Source of the DNA: DASZTU01 sp035493835
Lineage (GTDB): Bacteria; Pseudomonadota; Alphaproteobacteria; Rhizobiales; Devosiaceae
DNA length: 5,635 bases
NCBI GenBank assembly: GCA_035493835.1
Contig: DATJHO010000029.1
Location: forward strand, 1 to 5,635
Direction: 5' to 3'
Shown here one piece after another: positions 1 through 5,623 of this stretch (positions within the stretch are counted from its first letter, which is position 1; the number at the start of each line of letters is the position of its first letter). The position numbers and the translations under genes are program-made. Under the pieces are notes generated by a model that saw nothing but the letters and a program-made list of their open reading frames with translations, was not told the DNA's origin and ran no database searches.

Positions 1-306
1 GTCCTTCCAGTCCATGAGCGGCTTGAGTTCGCGCCGCCCCAGCGGCCGCTTGGCGAGCCCGGTGCGCCGGATTGAAACGCTGACGCGCGGGGTTTGGCGG
101 GCGACGGCCTCTTTCCTCGGGATCGGCTCAGACGATATCACGACGCCGCGTGCGAAAAGCCCTTTTCCGCCCTCGTTCTCGCTCGCAAACAGGAAGATCA
201 TGTCGCCTGCAGCAATATGCTTGCCGCCATACATCGTCTTTTGCGCGGTAAACTCGAAGGTCTTTGCTTCGGAATCGCCGATTGCGGCCTTGATCGCGAA
301 CGCCAC
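1..306 (-). CDS. PUA/EVE-like small protein, N-terminal part (truncated by window edge)
   Basis: This is the first 102 codons of an open frame that continues past base 1; I translated it by hand. The frame reads MAFAIKAAIGDSEAKTFEF and continues through a central stretch, AAGDMIFLFASENEGG then KGLFARGVVISSEPI. A 'GD-x-hydrophobic-F' strand followed by a 'G-hydrophobic-x-A-x-G-x-V' strand is what EVE/PUA-like folds show; those domains bind modified nucleobases or RNA. That assignment is by pattern only. The remainder is basic (RRTGLAKRPLGRREL). I chose the GTG at 304-306 because GGAGGT (complement of 311-316) lies 4 nt upstream. In-frame GTGs at 310-312 and 316-318 are alternatives that would add two or four residues. 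It begins 35 bp after the stop of the radical SAM gene on the same strand, so co-transcription is likely. Its C-terminus and full length cannot be judged. Confidence 0.72.
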   Translation of the reverse strand, partial: MAFAIKAAIGDSEAKTFEFTAQKTMYGGKHIAAGDMIFLFASENEGGKGLFARGVVISSEPIPRKEAVARQTPRVSVSIRRTGLAKRPLGRRELKPLMDWKD

Positions 307-341
307 GCTCACCTCCCGCACCGGCAACGCGTCAATAAAAC

Positions 342-2111
342 CTATTCCGCCGCGCTCACGGTCTTTCCGCGCTGTGCGGCCTCGATGCGTTGCTGCTGCT
401 TGAGGTAGGCGACGGCGTCCGCCGATTGGAACATCTCCAGCGCGTCGTCCTTGTCGGAGACCGGGGTCAGCGCGGTGTCGGTATATTCCATCCGCTTGGG
501 ATCGCGCATGATTTTCAGGTATTCCCAGCCATAGCGCGAATAGAGCGCGCCCCAGCGCGCCAGCTTGCCCACCGTTTCCAGCCAATACTTGGGATAAAAC
601 ACCAGTGGGGATTCGATCCTCAATCCAGACCGTCGCGCGTGCCGGAACTTGCGCCGGAGGGCGCCGCATTCGAGCGGATGCACACCCTCGATCAGAATGC
701 CGCCCTTGAACCAGGTGGAAAGGAAGAGGACGTTCGGCACTTGCCCGCCGGTCGCGGCCGAGCGGCGCATGAGCGTCGTGACGTGCTCGACCGTGTAGTA
801 GCGCGCCCAGGCAGCGCGATAGCAGCGCTCCCACTCAGCCTTGTCCATCTTGCCGGCCTGCCCCACCGTGGCGTGGTTGAGGTCGTACTTGTTTAGGTCC
901 GGATCCATCGGGGAGCCGGCGCGGTAGAGTTTTTGGTGATCTTCCGAGCCCGGCAGCGGCGTCAGGTAGAAAAACTCCAATACGTCGACCGGCAATTCGC
1001 GCTTGATGACGTCGATGTCGTGCATGACGCTGTCGAAATCGTCGTTCGGAAAGCCGAGGATATAGCCGGCATAGGTGATGATGTGGTGCTCGCGCCAGGC
1101 CAGCAGCATCCGCCGGTAATCGGTGATTTTGTTCTGCCGCTTCTTGGCGGCCATCAGGTTGGCGGGATTGATGTTTTCGAGCCCGATGAAGACGCGCCGC
1201 ACCCCGGCCCTGACACATTTGTCGACGAAATTGGGGATGCGGTAGCTGAGGGTATCGACCTGGATCACCAGCCCGAAGTTCAGCCCTTGATCGCGCAACT
1301 GAATCAGCCGGTCGAGGATCGGCTCCCAATCCTTGTTGCGGGCGAAATTGTCGTCGGTGATGAAGAACCGGTGCACGCCCTGGGCGTGGTTCTCGCGGAT
1401 GATGGCCTCGACGTCGTCCGGCGATCGGCGGCGCGAAATCCGGCCCTGCACATTGATGATGGTGCAGAACGAGCACTGGAACGGACAGCCCCGCCCCGCA
1501 TCAAAGCTCGTCATCCGCGTGGCGGTGCGCCCGACATAGCCGACCGGCATGAACGGGATGGGTGCGCCCTGGATGCCCGGCAAATCGTCCATGTAGTTGT
1601 AGAGCGGTTTTAGCGCGCCCGCATAGGCGTCCTGCAGCACCTGGTCCAGCCGGCCCTCCGCCTCGCCGGCGAACACGGAAACGCCGAGGGCCTTGGCCGC
1701 GCGAAGTCCGTCATCGTCGCCATCGAGCATGGAAATCGCGCCCGAGACATGAAAGCCGCCGATGGCGACCTGAACCCCCTGCTCCCGCATTGTCCGGGCA
1801 ATGTCGAGCGAGCGGGGAAACTGGTTGGACTGCACGCCGATCAACATCACCATGCCGGCATCGGCCGCTTTCACCCGCCGGATGACCTCGGGGATTTTCA
1901 CCTCGGTGTTGGTCTCGTCCATCGGCTCGATATCGAAATCGACATCCGGGCCGAGCACCTGCCGCGCCGCGCAGTCCCGGGCCAAGCCATAAACGGCGGC
2001 GAGCGAGTTGGAGGGAATGGGCGAGCGCCACCACGTGATGACGTAACCATCGTCGTCGTAATGGGACGGCTTGATCAAGACCAGGCAAAACCGGCGCCGC
2101 TGGGCCCCCAT
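342..2111 (-). CDS. B12-binding-domain radical SAM protein, substrate unknown
   Basis: A complete 589-residue protein of the BchE/hopanoid-HpnP type of layout. Residues about 30-160 resemble the Rossmann-like cobalamin-binding domain: a PSNSLAAVYGL helix, a VMLIGVQ strand, and IGGFHVSG (118-124), the place where this family usually has GGxH. The usual DxHxxG cobalamin-ligand motif is not visible; G119 sits where the Asp would be relative to H121. Residues about 198-430 are the radical SAM barrel. RGCPFQCSFC carries the 4Fe-4S cysteines C209, C213 and C216 (CxxxCxxC, bases 1464-1487), followed by TDDNFARNKDW (252-262), FIGLENI (308-314) and GYILGFPNDD (349-358). The last 150 residues are basic, Trp/Tyr-rich and unassigned. 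Such enzymes cleave SAM to a 5'-deoxyadenosyl radical and often methylate or rearrange unactivated carbons; the substrate here is not deducible. The ATG at 2109-2111 has GGGGAG 8 nt upstream. There is no signal peptide, so it is probably cytosolic. Confidence 0.93.
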   Translation of the reverse strand: MGAQRRRFCLVLIKPSHYDDDGYVITWWRSPIPSNSLAAVYGLARDCAARQVLGPDVDFDIEPMDETNTEVKIPEVIRRVKAADAGMVMLIGVQSNQFPRSLDIARTMREQGVQVAIGGFHVSGAISMLDGDDDGLRAAKALGVSVFAGEAEGRLDQVLQDAYAGALKPLYNYMDDLPGIQGAPIPFMPVGYVGRTATRMTSFDAGRGCPFQCSFCTIINVQGRISRRRSPDDVEAIIRENHAQGVHRFFITDDNFARNKDWEPILDRLIQLRDQGLNFGLVIQVDTLSYRIPNFVDKCVRAGVRRVFIGLENINPANLMAAKKRQNKITDYRRMLLAWREHHIITYAGYILGFPNDDFDSVMHDIDVIKRELPVDVLEFFYLTPLPGSEDHQKLYRAGSPMDPDLNKYDLNHATVGQAGKMDKAEWERCYRAAWARYYTVEHVTTLMRRSAATGGQVPNVLFLSTWFKGGILIEGVHPLECGALRRKFRHARRSGLRIESPLVFYPKYWLETVGKLARWGALYSRYGWEYLKIMRDPKRMEYTDTALTPVSDKDDALEMFQSADAVAYLKQQQRIEAAQRGKTVSAAE

Positions 2112-2268
2112 CGCGGTAACTCCCCGTTCCGCTGCCAGATTGTACTATTTGTTGCAGTATTCGCGGCCATAGACAAGCCACCGCAAGAATCCGAACGTTA
2201 ATGCTTTGATCCGTCTGGCAATATGGTGCGGCAGCTGACATGATCGGCTCACTTCCGGAACCATCTCA
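2112..2268. promoter_or_regulatory. Divergent intergenic region between radical SAM gene and lysE-family gene
   Basis: These 157 bp separate two divergently transcribed starts, so both promoters should lie here. The left edge holds the ribosome-binding site of the radical SAM gene (complement of 2120-2125). The right edge holds only a weak GGAA (2257-2260), 8 nt before the exporter ATG. The middle is more AT-rich than the flanks (about 2140-2225) and includes a short interrupted dyad, TACT-N9-AGTA, inside 2144-2160. No pair of hexamers fits a sigma-70 promoter with correct spacing convincingly, and no transcription-factor site could be named. Confidence 0.5.
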
Positions 2269-2901
2269 ATGCCGCACATCACCACGCTTCTTGGCTTCGC
2301 GACTGTTGCCCTGGGCCTCGCCATCACGCCCGGCCCGAACATGGCCTACCTCGTTTCGCGAAGCATTGCCCAAGGCCGAGCCGCCGGGCTGGTCTCGCTG
2401 ATCGGCGTCGGGGTCGGCTTCCTGATTTACATGCTGCTGGCGGCGTTCGGCATCACCGCGCTGCTGCTCGCGGTGCCGTTCGCTTACGATGGTTTGCGGC
2501 TGGCGGGCGCGGCGTACCTCGCCTTCATGGCATGGAATGCGCTGCGTCCCGGCGGCAGTTCGCCATTTCAGGTGCGTACGCTCTCCCGCGACGCGCCGCT
2601 CCGGCTGTTCGGCATGGGGCTGCTGACCAATTTGCTGAACCCCAAGATTGCCGCGCTCTATTTGTCCCTGCTGCCGCAGTTCATCGACCGGTCGGCCGGA
2701 AACGTGCTTACTCAAACGCTGATCCTGGGCGCCATCCAGATCGCCATCAGCCTCACCGCCAATGCCACTTTCGTCATCACGGCCGGCACCATCTCCGCCT
2801 TCCTCACCCGCCGCCCGATCTGGGCAAAAGTGCAGCGCTGGCTGATGGGCACGGTGCTTGGCCTGCTCGCGATCAAGCTCGCGACCGACAGCAGCCGCTG
2901 A
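2269..2901 (+). CDS. LysE/RhtB-family amino-acid exporter (translocator)
   Basis: A 210-residue inner-membrane protein of the usual RhtB length (about 200-210). Hydrophobic segments fall at about 5-25, 40-70, 72-92, 112-136, 147-175 and 190-205, which fits the six-segment topology of the family. Diagnostic motifs are present: ITPGPNMAYLVSRS in the first segment (PGPN at 21-24), G-x-x-x-G-rich helix 2 (GVGVGF), YLAFMAWNALR at 83-93, and LLTNLLNPKIAALYLSLLPQF (118-138) with the hallmark NPK. Members export amino acids such as lysine, homoserine, threonine or leucine using the proton-motive force; the substrate cannot be told from sequence. The ATG at 2269 is the natural start, with the first membrane segment immediately after it; the ribosome-binding site is weak (GGAA, 8 nt upstream). 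It is convergent with the DUF4440-like gene, their stops only 15 bp apart, with no clear terminator in between. Confidence 0.94.
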   Translation: MPHITTLLGFATVALGLAITPGPNMAYLVSRSIAQGRAAGLVSLIGVGVGFLIYMLLAAFGITALLLAVPFAYDGLRLAGAAYLAFMAWNALRPGGSSPFQVRTLSRDAPLRLFGMGLLTNLLNPKIAALYLSLLPQFIDRSAGNVLTQTLILGAIQIAISLTANATFVITAGTISAFLTRRPIWAKVQRWLMGTVLGLLAIKLATDSSR

Positions 2902-2916
2902 GGCCGAGATCGGGCG

Positions 2917-3342
2917 TCAGTGGCTGGCCTGCCGATCGCGTCCAAACGGATCGCCCACAAGGGATTCCGTGTGCATGGCGCAAAGCCAGTGGCCGTCGCG
3001 CCGCACCCAGACGGAGGTATCGGCCGCCTCGAGCGTGAGGGGCTTGCCCTCCACCGTCAGTTCCTCGCTAACCTTGTAGGCGAGAACCGCAACATCGTCC
3101 GACAGCATTTTCACCTGCGCGTCATCGCCAAGGGTGAAGCTTTTCAGCTCCCAGTTGGGGCTGTTCAGCATGCCTGAATACGCCTTGCCGTCCTCGACGG
3201 TGGCGACGCCTTGGGCGCCCGCCAGCAATACGGGATAGTCGGTGAGCCTGTTGGCGGTGTTCGCGTCCTTGTCCTGCATGGACTGCCAATATTGCCGCTC
3301 GAGATTCAGCAATTCCTGCTCGATGCCCGATGTGCTCTCCAC
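2917..3342 (-). CDS. DUF4440 / SnoaL-like (NTF2 fold) protein
   Basis: A 141-residue protein read from a GTG start. Residues 5-30 form the opening helix (GIEQELLNLERQYWQSMQDKD), then TVEDGKAYSGML, strands around 65-72 (LKSFTLGD) and 83-94 (VAVLAYKVSEEL), and the closing signature TSVWVRRDGHWLCAMHTES (109-127), which is typical of DUF4440/ketosteroid-isomerase-like NTF2 folds. Family members are small cone-shaped proteins, often dimers, with varied or unknown activities; no specific reaction is claimed. The start is decided by GAGGAG (complement of 3349-3354) 6 nt before the GTG at 3340-3342. The open frame continues upstream to 3531, but that extension runs through a repeat (reading MVSLSNHG) and has no protein character, so it is rejected. 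No signal peptide is seen. The gene is convergent with the exporter. Confidence 0.88.
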   Translation of the reverse strand: MESTSGIEQELLNLERQYWQSMQDKDANTANRLTDYPVLLAGAQGVATVEDGKAYSGMLNSPNWELKSFTLGDDAQVKMLSDDVAVLAYKVSEELTVEGKPLTLEAADTSVWVRRDGHWLCAMHTESLVGDPFGRDRQASH

Positions 3343-3430
3343 TTTGATCTCCTCGCACTTGTGAGCAAGGGAAACGCGCCCATTTCCGCCGGGGTTCCGC
3401 AAAACGCCGACCAGGCGGCATGCCTGTGGC

Positions 3431-3459
3431 CCATGGTTCGACAAGCTCACCATGAGGGG
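3431..3459. repeat. Short dispersed palindromic element (CATGGT...ACCATG)
   Basis: CATGGT (3432-3437) and ACCATG (3449-3454) pair across the 11-nt loop TCGACAAGCTC. The right end, CACCATGAGGG (3448-3458), recurs at 3705-3715 next to ilvC. From memory, 'GGTTCGACAAGCTCACCATGAG' is a very common intergenic repeat in Bradyrhizobium and its relatives. Copy number cannot be checked from one window. Confidence 0.65.
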
Positions 3460-3540
3460 TAGGGTTGTGGCGGAAGAAGTCTGGGGGGCTGGCCCACAAA
3501 CCGCGGTCGCGAGGGATTGTTGGAGGACCATGCCACAGCT

Positions 3541-3662
3541 CCCCTCTCCCCCTGCGGGAGAGGGTGCCGGCAGGCGGGCGAGGGGGTGGGCAGCGAACTC
3601 GGTGCGTGCGACTTACCCCTCATCCGGCGCTTCGCGCCACCTTCTCCCGCTTGGGGAGAAGG
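3541..3662. repeat. Inverted pair of REP-like hairpin units
   Basis: Unit 1 opens with a perfect 9-bp hairpin, CCCTCTCCC (3542-3550) and GGGAGAGGG (3556-3564), loop CCTGC. Unit 2 ends with another 9-bp hairpin, CCTTCTCCC (3640-3648) and GGGAGAAGG (3654-3662), loop GCTTG, preceded by a small hairpin GGCGC-TTC-GCGCC (3626-3638). The reverse complement of unit 2 aligns with unit 1: CC-pyrimidine-TCTCCCC, then GCGGGAGA-purine-GGTG, a variable GC-rich centre, then GAGGGG. So these are two diverged copies of one element in opposite orientation, as in bacterial BIME/REP doublets. The pair lies downstream of ilvC and could fold in its 3' transcript or act as a transcription barrier; that function is inferred. 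Confidence 0.8.
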
Positions 3663-3686
3663 AAGAAGGGGCCGCCAAGCGTTGGC

Positions 3687-3715
3687 CCCTCATGGTGCAG
3701 CGCGCACCATGAGGG
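3687..3715. repeat. Perfect 12-bp hairpin just downstream of ilvC
   Basis: CCCTCATGGTGC (3687-3698) and GCACCATGAGGG (3704-3715) are exact reverse complements around the 5-nt loop AGCGC. The arm shares CACCATGAGGG with the element at 3431-3459, so it looks like a shortened member of that repeat family. It begins 7 bp past the ilvC stop. In the ilvC direction no run of T follows the stem, so it is not a canonical intrinsic terminator, although a stem this strong could protect the 3' end of the mRNA or slow polymerase. Confidence 0.75.
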
Positions 3716-3722
3716 AAAAGGC

Positions 3723-4742
3723 TTAGTTCTTGCTCTTGTCCACGAGCGCGCCGGCCTTGATCCACGGCATCATGCCGCGGAGCTTTTCGCCGACTTCCTC
3801 GATCTGGTGCTCGTCGTTGAGGCGGCGGGTGGCCTTGAAGCGCGAGGCGCCGGCCTTGTATTCCTGCATCCATTCGGAGGTGAATTTGCCGCTCTGGATG
3901 TCCTTCAGCACCCGCTTCATCTCGGCCTTGGTCTCGTCGGTGATGATGCGCGGCCCGGAGACGTATTCGCCCCATTCGGCGGTGTTGGAGATCGAGTAGT
4001 TCATGTTGGCGATGCCGCCCTGGTAGATCAGGTCGACGATCAGCTTCACTTCATGCAGGCACTCGAAATAGGCCATTTCCGGCGCATAGCCGGCCTCGAC
4101 CAGCGTCTCGAAGCCGCCGCGGATCAGTTCCACAAGGCCGCCGCAGAGCACGACCTGCTCGCCGAAGAGGTCGGTCTCGCATTCCTCGCGGAAATTGGTC
4201 TCGATGACGCCCGAACGGCCGCCGCCAATGCCCGACGCATAGGCGAGCGCGATGTCATGGGCATTGCCCGAGGCATCCTGGTGCACCGCGATCAGGCACG
4301 GCACGCCGCCGCCCTTCTGGAACTCGCCGCGCACGGTGTGACCCGGGCCCTTCGGCGCGATCATGATCACGTCGACGCTCTTCTTGGGCTCGATCAGGTT
4401 GAAGTGCACATTGAGGCCGTGCGCGAAGGCGAGCGCGGCGCCGTCACGGATATTGGGCTCGATGTGCTCCTTGTAGATGTCGGCCTGCAGCTCGTCCGGG
4501 GTCAGCATCATGATGACGTCGGCCCACTTGGCCGCGTCGGCAACGCTCATGACCTTGAGGCCTTCGCCCTCGGCCTTCTTGGCCGAGCCCGAGCCGGGAC
4601 GCAGGCCGACGGCCACTTCCTTGACGCCGGAATCGCGCAGGTTCAGCACATGCGCATGGCCCTGCGAGCCATAGCCGATGATCGCGACCTTCTTGTTCTT
4701 GATGATGTTGAGATCGGCATCCCGATCGTAGAAAACGCGCAT
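3723..4742 (-). CDS. ilvC: Ketol-acid reductoisomerase (NADP+), class I
   Basis: A 339-residue enzyme, the standard class I length, that converts 2-acetolactate to 2,3-dihydroxy-isovalerate (valine, leucine) and 2-aceto-2-hydroxybutyrate to 2,3-dihydroxy-3-methylvalerate (isoleucine), using NADPH and two Mg2+. The N-terminal Rossmann domain has GYGSQGHA (23-30) and the cofactor loop GLRPGSGSAKKA (46-57), whose R48, S51 and S53 suit NADPH rather than NADH. H108 lies in AFAHG, and APKGPGHTVR (129-138) is the conserved hinge strand. In the helical C-terminal knot, D191 and E195 (DLFGEQ), E227 and E231 (YFECLHE) and S252 are the expected metal and substrate ligands, so all catalytic residues are present. 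The ATG at 4740-4742 has AGAGGAGA (complement of 4748-4755) close upstream, a strong ribosome-binding site. It is probably transcribed alone: an inverted repeat separates it from tetR upstream and a repeat cluster follows. Confidence 0.98.
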   Translation of the reverse strand: MRVFYDRDADLNIIKNKKVAIIGYGSQGHAHVLNLRDSGVKEVAVGLRPGSGSAKKAEGEGLKVMSVADAAKWADVIMMLTPDELQADIYKEHIEPNIRDGAALAFAHGLNVHFNLIEPKKSVDVIMIAPKGPGHTVRGEFQKGGGVPCLIAVHQDASGNAHDIALAYASGIGGGRSGVIETNFREECETDLFGEQVVLCGGLVELIRGGFETLVEAGYAPEMAYFECLHEVKLIVDLIYQGGIANMNYSISNTAEWGEYVSGPRIITDETKAEMKRVLKDIQSGKFTSEWMQEYKAGASRFKATRRLNDEHQIEEVGEKLRGMMPWIKAGALVDKSKN

Positions 4743-4794
4743 GGACTTCTCCTCTGTTGGCGTTTGGGCCCGAGGGCCGATTGAAAATTTACGC

Positions 4795-4818
4795 GGGCCG
4801 CTTTTTTAGCGGCGGCCC
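4795..4818. promoter_or_regulatory. GC-rich hairpin with T/A-rich loop in the ilvC leader
   Basis: GGGCCGC (4795-4801) pairs with GCGGCCC (4812-4818). An alternative register pairs GCCGCT (4797-4802) with AGCGGC (4808-4813) around five T. It lies about 55-75 bp before the ilvC start, so it may be in the 5' untranslated region. The T run on the + strand sits in the loop, not after the stem, so it is not a normal terminator. No leader peptide rich in Val, Leu or Ile was seen between it and ilvC, so classical attenuation is not supported. Confidence 0.45.
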
Positions 4819-4831
4819 CATCGTTCCGCAG

Positions 4832-4917
4832 GTCATTCCCGCGGAGGCGGGAATCTCTGTTTCAAGCTGGCGTCATCGGGTCGGCCGAACGGCGATTCCC
4901 GCCTTCGCGGGAATGAC
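4832..4917. repeat. MITE-like inverted repeat (GTCATTCCCGCG family) between tetR and ilvC
   Basis: The two 24-bp ends, 4832-4855 and 4894-4917, are reverse complements with one mismatch (23 of 24). Each end is also a palindrome: ATTCCCGC-GGAG-GCGGGAAT on the left and ATTCCCGC-CTTC-GCGGGAAT on the right. The 38-bp centre is unrelated between arms. From memory, ends reading GTCATTCCCGC...GCGGGAATGAC are widespread in proteobacterial intergenic regions; in protein frames they read VIPAEAGIS and IPAFAGMT, which is what appears here. The element carries no gene. It could fold into one long stem or two small ones in a tetR-ilvC read-through transcript, and may act as a terminator or processing site for tetR. 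Confidence 0.85.
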
Positions 4918-4953
4918 ACCGTGCTACCACGGACGGAACTTTGAGCAGCCTCC

Positions 4954-5580
4954 CTAGCCCAGCCCATAAAGCGTCAAAAACTGCTCCGTCGCCGCTTTGG
5001 CTTCCTTCTCCACGTCTCCGGCGGACAACGAAAATTCCTCGCCGAGCAGCAACCGGATCTGCGTGTCCCGCACCACCAGCCCGAAGAACACCCGATATGC
5101 CGCCTCAGTGCTGTCAAAGCGCAGCAGCCGGGCCTCGCGGCCCGCCTCGAGCACCGGCTTGAGGCGCTGCGGAATGGCAAGCGGCCCGTTCTCGAGCACG
5201 ATCGCACCGAGGCTCCGCTTGTCCGCCCCGGCATGGGCGATGGCGAGCCGGTTAAGCGTAACGGAAACGTTGCCGGCAATGGTCGCCAGCAGGTCGCGCG
5301 CGAACCCCTCGATGCTTTCGCGCAGCGCCGCCCGGTCGAGATGCCAGCGATCGACCTGCGGCATCCTGACCTTTGCCGCCTGCCACTGCACCGTGGCCGT
5401 CAGGAGGCCGTCACGGTCCCCGAACCATTTGTAGAGCGTCTCCTTGGAGCAGCTCGCGCGCCGCGCCACCGCCGTCATGGTCAGGCGATCGGCCCCTTCC
5501 ACCAACAGCTCGAGCGCCGCCGTCAGCACCGCCTGCTGGCGGGGCGTGAAGGTGTCGTCTGCCATTGTGGCTGTGGCCAA
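4954..5580 (-). CDS. TetR/AcrR-family transcriptional regulator
   Basis: A 208-residue protein, usual for the family. The N-terminal DNA-binding domain covers about 11-60: FTPRQQAVLTAALELLVEGA (helix 1), then LTMTAVARRASCSKETLYKWFGDRDGLL (33-60), where the helix-turn-helix and the TLYKWFGDRDGLL signature are unmistakable. The rest is a helical ligand/dimer domain ending KAATEQFLTLYG, which resembles the AefR-like C-terminal type; the ligand is unknown. Two starts are possible. A TTG at 5578-5580 has GGTGGAG (complement of 5588-5594) 7 nt upstream. An ATG five codons later (5563-5565) gives the more family-like MADDTFTPRQ but has no ribosome-binding site. I keep the TTG; the ATG is a real alternative. 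The gene lies 211 bp upstream of ilvC on the same strand. Its target is not evident; family members often repress themselves and a neighbour, and a neighbour beyond the right edge is possible. Confidence 0.93.
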   Translation of the reverse strand: MATATMADDTFTPRQQAVLTAALELLVEGADRLTMTAVARRASCSKETLYKWFGDRDGLLTATVQWQAAKVRMPQVDRWHLDRAALRESIEGFARDLLATIAGNVSVTLNRLAIAHAGADKRSLGAIVLENGPLAIPQRLKPVLEAGREARLLRFDSTEAAYRVFFGLVVRDTQIRLLLGEEFSLSAGDVEKEAKAATEQFLTLYGLG

Positions 5581-5609
5581 GAAACTGCTCCACCGAAATT
5601 CAAATCAAA

Positions 5610-5623
5610 CGGCATAATTGCCG
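5610..5623. promoter_or_regulatory. Candidate operator palindrome upstream of tetR
   Basis: CGGCATAATTGCCG has 5-bp perfect arms (CGGCA/TGCCG) around a 4-bp AT centre. It sits about 30-43 bp before the tetR TTG start, in a locally AT-rich stretch (5595-5620) where a promoter would be expected. On the coding strand a TTGGCG (5624-5629) abuts it, but no good -10 box follows. The location fits an autoregulatory TetR operator; a chance palindrome of this length is also quite possible. Confidence 0.3.

Larger units (their letters stand above)
3343..3722. other. Gene-free intergenic stretch made largely of inverted repeats
   Basis: These 380 bp lie between the DUF4440-like start and the ilvC stop. 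Open frames cross it on the + strand, but their translations are the typical nonsense of repeats (for example PLIRRFAPPSPAWGEG) and none has a good start. It holds the ribosome-binding site of the DUF4440-like gene (3349-3354), a small hairpin CAGGC-GGCAT-GCCTG (3412-3426), and the three repeat structures described separately. About 3461-3540 shows nothing recognisable. The promoter of the DUF4440-like gene must lie here or further upstream, but could not be located. Confidence 0.75.

Noticed and set aside
14..408. Two + strand open frames at the left edge
   Set aside because: They are antisense to the PUA/EVE-like gene and the end of the radical SAM gene, overlap each other, and have no ribosome-binding site or protein character.
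933..1613. A 226-residue + strand open frame opposite the radical SAM gene
   Set aside because: It covers the CxxxCxxC and barrel region of the radical SAM protein in antisense, has no recognisable motifs, and is explained by high third-position GC.
2144..2160. LysR-type or other activator site (TACT-N9-AGTA) in the divergent region
   Set aside because: Only 4-bp arms, no T-N11-A core in the correct frame, and no LysR-type regulator nearby; it is within chance expectation.
3687..3715. Intrinsic terminator for ilvC
   Set aside because: The hairpin is strong and well placed, but in the ilvC direction it is followed by GCCAACGC and not by a T run; its sequence matches a dispersed repeat instead.
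2269..4742. A dedicated branched-chain amino-acid export and synthesis cluster (exporter plus ilvC)
   Set aside because: The two genes lie on opposite strands, separated by an unrelated DUF4440-like gene and 380 bp of repeats, so there is no operon evidence, and the exporter's substrate is unknown.
3465..4784. A 439-residue open frame on the + strand across ilvC
   Set aside because: It is antisense to ilvC, whose every catalytic motif is intact. Its first part runs through intergenic repeats and its protein is low-complexity Ala/Leu/Asp, the usual shadow of a GC-rich gene.
4832..4917. CRISPR-like repeat-spacer unit
   Set aside because: There are only two copies, in inverted and not direct orientation, with one 38-bp centre and no cas gene; it fits a MITE-like element.
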